A stretch of 64,000 nt of DNA from Auritidibacter ignavus. Its GTDB lineage: Bacteria; Actinomycetota; Actinomycetes; Actinomycetales; Micrococcaceae. Position 1 is the stretch's first letter. Each line of letters opens with the position of its first letter. The position numbers and the translations under genes were made by a program. This document shows, in pieces, positions 60,801 through 64,000 of the stretch. Location of the stretch: positions 1 through 64,000 of the forward strand of contig NZ_RDQR01000002.1 of NCBI RefSeq assembly GCF_003703835.1, in the 5' to 3' direction. Below the pieces are notes generated by a model. It was not told the DNA's origin. It did not search any database and saw only the letters and a list, made by a program, of their open reading frames with translations.

Positions 60801-63404
60801 ATTGATCCGGAGACGGGTCAGATTACCGTGGATGCTGGTGAGGATGCTGATACCCAGGGCCCGGTTCAGGTTCCGGTCCGGGTTGTGGATCAGGATGGTA
60901 AGCCCACGTATGAGGGTTCGGTGACCATCGACGTTGATCCGAAGGCTCCGGCGCAGGCTGAAACCTTCGAGCCCGCATATGAGAACGCTTCTGGTGCGCC
61001 GGGTGAGCAGGTAACTGTCCCGGCTCCTTCGTTCACCGATGCTGAAGGTAAAGAGGCCGAGGCTCCGGAGGGGACCTCGTTCCAGGCTGGTGAGAACGCT
61101 CCCGAGGGTGTCAGTGTTGATGAGAACACTGGTGAGATCACGTTCACTGTTCCGGAGGGTGCTACCCCTGGTGAGACCATTGAGATTCCTGTGGTCGTGA
61201 CCTACCCGGATGGTTCCACCGATGAGGTCACGGTGACCGTGACGGTGGATGAGCCGGACAACGGCGGTGGCCAGGAGGACACCCTGGCTGACATCACCAC
61301 ACCGACGTGGGAGAACGGTACCGTTGAGCCTGGTGGGTCGGTAGATATCCCGAATTCTGGTGACCAACTGCCGGAAGGCTCCAAGGTCGAGGCCACTGCC
61401 GATGCTGAAGGTTGGAAGGTGTCGGCCACCGATGATGGTACCCTCACCGTCACCGCACCCGAGGGAGCTGCTGACGGTGACAAGACCACTATCGAGGTGA
61501 CCGCGACCTACCCGGATGGTTCGCAGGATGTTGAGAAGGTCACCGTGACCGTCAACGACCCCAATGGTGGTGGCGACGATGAGGAGGACGGTACCCAGGC
61601 TGATGACATCACTCCATCGTGGGTGAACAGCCAGGTTGCTCCCGGTGAGTCCGTTGAGGTTCCGAACACGGGCGAAGAGATTCCGGAAGGTTCCACCGTT
61701 GAAGCCAGCACTGATGCCGAAGGCTGGCAAGTTTCGGCCACCAACGACGGCACTCTGACCGTGACTGCACCGGAAGGTGCCTCGCACGGTGACAAGGCTG
61801 TGGTGACTGTCCAGGTCACCTACCCGGATGGTTCTGTTGACACCGAACAGGTCAGCGTCACTGTCGTTGACCCGGCTGTCGGTGATGACGATGACAACAA
61901 CAACCAAGCTGCTGAGGTTCAGCCCAACTGGGATAACCAGGAAGTGGCGCCGGGCGAGTCGGTGACTGCGCCGAATAATGGTGATGCGTTGCCAGAAGGC
62001 TCTGAGGTCGAAGCGACTTCTTCCCAGGATGGCTGGAACGTGACCGTCGGCGATGATCACGGGATAACTGTCACTGCTCCGGAGAATGCCTCCACGGGTG
62101 ATAAAACCACGATCACGGTAACTGTGACCTATCCGGACGGTTCCACTGACACCGAGACCTTCACCGTGACCGTCAATGACCCGAGTGGTGATAACGGTGG
62201 TGAAGAACCTGGCAGTGACCAAGCGAGCGAGGTAACTCCGAACTGGGACAACACCACTGCTCAACCAGGTCAGACTGTTGAGGTGCCGAATAACGGTGAC
62301 GAACTGCCGGAAGGCTCTCAGGTCGAAGTTGCGTCCGATCAGGACGGTTGGACCGTTGAGGTTGGCGAGGACGGTAGCACTATCAAGGTGACTGCCCCAG
62401 AAGGTGCCACCTCGGGCGACAAGACCGAAATTACCGTGACCGTGACCTACCCGGATGGCTCCACTGACACCGAAACCTTCACCGTGACCGTGACCGAGCC
62501 ATCTGATGGTGGTGAGGGACCTGGTGAGCAGGAGAAGCCGAACTGGGGTGACGCTGAGGGTGAGCCTGGTGAGCGGATCGTGATCCCGAATGAGGGTGGC
62601 GAGGTTCCTGAGGACACCACTGTTGAGGTGGAAGGCCCAGGACGTGCCTCGATCGACGAGGACGGCAACCTGGTTGTCGAAATCGATAAGGATGCGAAGC
62701 CTCGTGACACCATTGTGGTGGTCGTCAAGGACAAGGACGGCAACGTGATCGATGAGATCACCGTGACCGTGACCGAGCCATCTGATGGTGGTGAGGGACC
62801 TGGTGAGCAGGAGAAGCCGAACTGGGGTGACGCTGAGGGTGAGCCTGGTGAGCGGATCGTGATCCCGAATGAGGGTGGCGAGGTTCCTGAGGACACCACT
62901 GTTGAGGTGGAAGGCCCAGGACGTGCCTCGATCGACGAGGACGGCAACCTGGTTGTCGAAATCGATAAGGATGCGAAGCCTGGTGACACCATTGTGGTGG
63001 TCGTCAAGGACAAGGACGGCAACGTGATCGATGAGATCACCGTGACCGTGACCGAGCCATCTGATGATGGCGGTGCTGGTGACGGTGGCGACAAGCCTGG
63101 TGACGGTGGCGACAAGCCTGGTGACGGTTCCGGTAAGCCTGGTGATGGCGGCGCTGGTGACGGTTCCGGTAAGCCTGGTGATGGCGGCGCTGGTGACGGT
63201 GCTGGTGACGGTTCCGGCAAGCCTGGTGATGGCGGTTCTGGTGACGGTGCTGGCGATGGCGCTGGTTACGCCTCCGATGCGTCGAGTGACCACAGTGACA
63301 AGCTGGCTTCGACTGGTGCTGGCGTGCTGGGCGCGTTGGGTCTGGGTGGTCTGCTGGCTGCGGCCGGTGGCCTGTTGGCCCGTCGTCGCAAGTCTGAGGA
63401 CTAA
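57849..63404 (+). CDS. Giant cell-wall-anchored surface protein with YPDG-type repeats and LAxTG sorting signal
   Basis: An 1851-residue surface adhesin-like protein. A signal peptide (residues 1-45, ending near TVARA) is followed by a unique A-region to about residue 575. Then come Rib/YPDG-type beta domains: YPDGSTDEVTVTVTVDEP and similar ends. Residues 671-904 and 905-1138 are a 234-residue unit repeated twice. Four diverged domains of about 90 residues (NxGDxLPEGSxVE) and two nearly identical 93-residue units follow, then a Gly/Asp/Lys/Pro linker (GDGSGKPGDGG). The C-terminus is LASTG, a hydrophobic helix and RRRKSED, a class E sortase signal. The protein is very acidic. It probably projects from the wall for adhesion. 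A broken paralogue lies 4.4 kb upstream. Confidence 0.92.
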   Translation: MTEISKNSAGQWPAWRRGAMAAFTAFALVGGGVVCDVTQATVARADQADAPATDAPAAGEDATTPATGEDVSDAIVPKKVNPEGATNRYPRATNPQGTRPAPVASEVTGPVDADAIAAGRVRTYGQFADVTNRGSLGTFSGRLYYSNGVSFDSSNSGAEALNDVTLYLQWMDKDSPASPVFTAKTHKLAGTDGAFGFGDLNWVDENGTLHVYEPMSLINDVRIKVWVAPGQTGPGGGELKAIRQGPGMMNGFMNPGRDGHFGSFTTEQFSTQRGSVWVYEKPEGADPASYLTTPRDQWKIDNEGPVPTPSNTSGVGGNGPNMVSGRVWWESGEPDLFVPFPTRAGENPAPGTRVVMSVLTAEGRSAIRGLGNLPTGQRLQQQKALLEANPQQIKQTVVAPVGDNGRYTVRFDQPIPNADALYGFVINTDDEIVAGYTPWTVPAFGDPNDGTHTAAFWQPARGSLYNVYFALVPDPNRADISLDHDTGANTAGVGDVVTPSVNTVFYPGQNYAIRWVDENGNQVGNDCKITSAAEAANCTFTVPENAEPGTVYQARLIINGNIMDSAAFRVTEYAETLDPAYENASGAPGEQVTVPAPTYKNNQGQDVSAPAGTKYALRDDAPEGATIDENTGEITYTIAEDARNGSSIDIPVVVTYADESVDHVTATVNVVEPGVVSYPDVTVGDDGDRQVSVDPVITDAEGNPAEKGEGDRFEFGELPDGFVKDPSDESGNTIIWNGGTEDPADDITVVIDPETGQITVDAGEDADTQGPVQVPVRVVDQDGKPTYEGSVTIDVDPKAPAQAETFEPAYENASGAPGEQVTVPAPSFTDAEGKEAEAPEGTSFQAGENAPEGVTIDENTGEITFTVPEGATPGETIEIPVVVTYPDGSTDEVTVTVTVDEPEVVEPGVVSYPDVTVGDDGDRQVSVDPVITDAEGNPAEKGEGDRFEFGELPDGFVKDPSDESGNTIIWNGGTEDPADDITVVIDPETGQITVDAGEDADTQGPVQVPVRVVDQDGKPTYEGSVTIDVDPKAPAQAETFEPAYENASGAPGEQVTVPAPSFTDAEGKEAEAPEGTSFQAGENAPEGVSVDENTGEITFTVPEGATPGETIEIPVVVTYPDGSTDEVTVTVTVDEPDNGGGQEDTLADITTPTWENGTVEPGGSVDIPNSGDQLPEGSKVEATADAEGWKVSATDDGTLTVTAPEGAADGDKTTIEVTATYPDGSQDVEKVTVTVNDPNGGGDDEEDGTQADDITPSWVNSQVAPGESVEVPNTGEEIPEGSTVEASTDAEGWQVSATNDGTLTVTAPEGASHGDKAVVTVQVTYPDGSVDTEQVSVTVVDPAVGDDDDNNNQAAEVQPNWDNQEVAPGESVTAPNNGDALPEGSEVEATSSQDGWNVTVGDDHGITVTAPENASTGDKTTITVTVTYPDGSTDTETFTVTVNDPSGDNGGEEPGSDQASEVTPNWDNTTAQPGQTVEVPNNGDELPEGSQVEVASDQDGWTVEVGEDGSTIKVTAPEGATSGDKTEITVTVTYPDGSTDTETFTVTVTEPSDGGEGPGEQEKPNWGDAEGEPGERIVIPNEGGEVPEDTTVEVEGPGRASIDEDGNLVVEIDKDAKPRDTIVVVVKDKDGNVIDEITVTVTEPSDGGEGPGEQEKPNWGDAEGEPGERIVIPNEGGEVPEDTTVEVEGPGRASIDEDGNLVVEIDKDAKPGDTIVVVVKDKDGNVIDEITVTVTEPSDDGGAGDGGDKPGDGGDKPGDGSGKPGDGGAGDGSGKPGDGGAGDGAGDGSGKPGDGGSGDGAGDGAGYASDASSDHSDKLASTGAGVLGALGLGGLLAAAGGLLARRRKSED
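59859..61262 (+). repeat. Two tandem 702-bp repeats inside the surface-protein gene
   Basis: Unit 1 is 59859-60560, unit 2 60561-61262. They are nearly identical, with only a few base changes, mostly near the end (for example ACCATCGAT in unit 1 against AGTGTTGAT in unit 2). The period of 702 is a multiple of three, so copy number can change without breaking the gene. Confidence 0.9.
62501..63058 (+). repeat. Two tandem 279-bp repeats near the 3' end of the surface-protein gene
   Basis: Units 62501-62779 and 62780-63058 are almost identical; one visible change turns GAAGCCTCGTGAC into AAGCCTGGTGAC (Arg to Gly). Each encodes 93 residues, in frame. Confidence 0.9.
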
Positions 63405-63441
63405 GACTCTGCGCTGCTACTAGTGGTGTAGTTACTGGCGG

Positions 63442-63493
63442 TGGCCGGTCCCGGGTTCTTCGGAACTACACGGGACCGGCCACTGGCGTTTTT
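63442..63493 (+). terminator. Rho-independent terminator of the surface-protein gene
   Basis: TGGCCGGTCCCG (63442-63453) pairs over 12 bases with CGGGACCGGCCA (63471-63482), followed by CTGGCG and TTTTT (63489-63493). It lies 37 bases after the stop. A mutated copy is at 57496-57550. Confidence 0.85.
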
Positions 63494-63530
63494 AGGCGTC
63501 CACGACGGGCGTGACGGTGTGGCATAAACG

Positions 63531-63564
63531 ATGAGGGGCTTTCACACGTGTGAAAGCCCCTCAT
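63531..63564. terminator. Perfect 34-bp palindrome between convergent genes
   Basis: ATGAGGGGCTTTCACAC (63531-63547) is followed at once by its exact reverse complement (63548-63564). A 17-base stem without loop bases can form on either strand. It lies 25 bases after the end of the minus-strand CoA-binding gene and most likely ends its transcription. The T-run is short. Confidence 0.6.
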
Positions 63565-63589
63565 TGTGGTCCCTTGCACGAATCTGGTT

Positions 63590-64000
63590 CTATCGATCTA
63601 ATTCCTGGCGGCGCGAAGAGATGACCCCGGTGTTGAAACCAGCGAGGTTCAGCCCGCCGTGGAAGCGAGCGTGTTCAATTTTCACGCAACGGTCCATGAC
63701 GATATTCATGCCATACGACTCGGCCAGGTGTGCCGCCTCTTCATTCCAGATACCCAGCTGGAGCCAGACGATCTTGGCCCCGACGTTGTGGGCATCTTCG
63801 ACAACCGCGGGAGTGTCTTCGGGTTTTCGGAAGACGTCGACGATATCGGGTACGACGGGCAGTGCCTCGAGGCTCGGATACACCTTGTGGCCCAAGATTT
63901 TCCCACCCTTCTCCGCGAGAACCGGGTTGATGAAATACACATCGAAGGTGGTGGAACTAAGCAGGTAAGTCGCGACAAAGTTGGACGCACGGGAGGGCTT
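63590..64000 (-). CDS. CoA-binding-domain protein (YccU-like), N-terminus outside the window
   Basis: 137 codons open to the right edge. The visible part reads KPSRASNFVATYLLSSTTFD, VYFINP, GGKILGHKVYPSLEALP, IVDVFRKPEDTPAVVEDA, and IVWLQLGIWNEEAAHLAESY, ending with CVKIEHARF and a GGLNLAGFNTGVISSRR tail. This is the CoA_binding_2 / YccU family, a small Rossmann-like protein of unknown role. About 20-25 residues are missing at the N-terminus. A GTG at 63940 inside the domain is not the start. Confidence 0.88.
   Translation of the reverse strand, partial: KPSRASNFVATYLLSSTTFDVYFINPVLAEKGGKILGHKVYPSLEALPVVPDIVDVFRKPEDTPAVVEDAHNVGAKIVWLQLGIWNEEAAHLAESYGMNIVMDRCVKIEHARFHGGLNLAGFNTGVISSRRQELDR

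Noticed and set aside
58266-63293. A 1675-codon open frame antisense to the giant surface-protein gene
   Set aside because: It repeats exactly where the sense gene repeats, has no ribosome site or recognisable domain, and its long openness follows from the sense strand's codon bias. It is a shadow frame.
1-64000. CRISPR arrays, rRNA and tRNA genes
   Set aside because: No short regularly spaced repeats and no tRNA or rRNA signature sequences were found on either strand when read by eye.

Overview
The window looks like chromosome of a high-GC Gram-positive bacterium of the Micrococcales (Micrococcaceae-like). Signs are the DUF222/HNH protein, DUF3151, a DtxR/IdeR-type iron regulator, the PurS-PurQ-PurL arrangement, an LAxTG (class E sortase type) surface protein, many GTG starts and several genes whose -10 box lies about 7 nt before the start codon (leaderless mRNAs). 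The genus cannot be fixed from the sequence alone. No tRNA, rRNA or CRISPR array was found.

Layout. 1-125: start of a transposase running off the left edge. 210-3922: osmoprotectant ABC importer. 3925-7505: fadA-fadB beta-oxidation pair with a palindromic operator candidate in front. 7607-12337: purS-purQ-purL and a coupled FAD oxidoreductase. 12334-23857: housekeeping genes (iron regulator, alpha-glucosidase, broken acyl-CoA ligase, nadE, xthA, two lipoproteins, pyrE, TrmH-type methyltransferase, fba, HNH protein). 23891-26726: metNIQ methionine importer on the minus strand with its terminator and a palindromic operator. 26872-30332: DUF3151, frameshifted carnitine acyltransferase, LysM-NlpC/P60 cell-wall hydrolase. 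42673-48504: oligopeptide importer (minus strand) with a broken permease and a broken regulator. 48592-52958: tdk, purA, thrC, nitrilase-family hydrolase. 53466-63493: remnant of one YPDG-type surface protein, a probably imported MerR/TetR/TPP-enzyme segment, then an intact 1851-residue YPDG-repeat surface protein.

The most interesting part is 30350-42889. A 12.1-kb, visibly AT-richer segment sits between two 217-bp direct repeats that are copies of the 3' end of the oligopeptide ATPase gene. Inside it are a small Thr/Ala-rich peptide gene with a strong ribosome binding site, a methyltransferase laid out like CypM of the linaridin cypemycin, an HTTM (SdpB-like) membrane protein, a one-TM protein of the SdpA-like kind, an unknown 107-residue protein, an ABC-2 exporter, a LuxR regulator, a DesK/DesR-like two-component system and two small two-TM proteins that could give immunity. 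I read this as a mobile RiPP or bacteriocin cluster, linaridin-like or a linaridin/SDP hybrid. It is surrounded by decayed genes and remnants.

The host part also carries several broken genes: an acyl-CoA ligase with an internal deletion, a carnitine acyltransferase with a G6-tract frameshift, oppC with a C8-tract frameshift and a probable deletion, a regulator with an in-frame TGA, and a truncated TPP enzyme. This suggests ongoing gene decay or, for the two homopolymer cases, slippage or assembly error.
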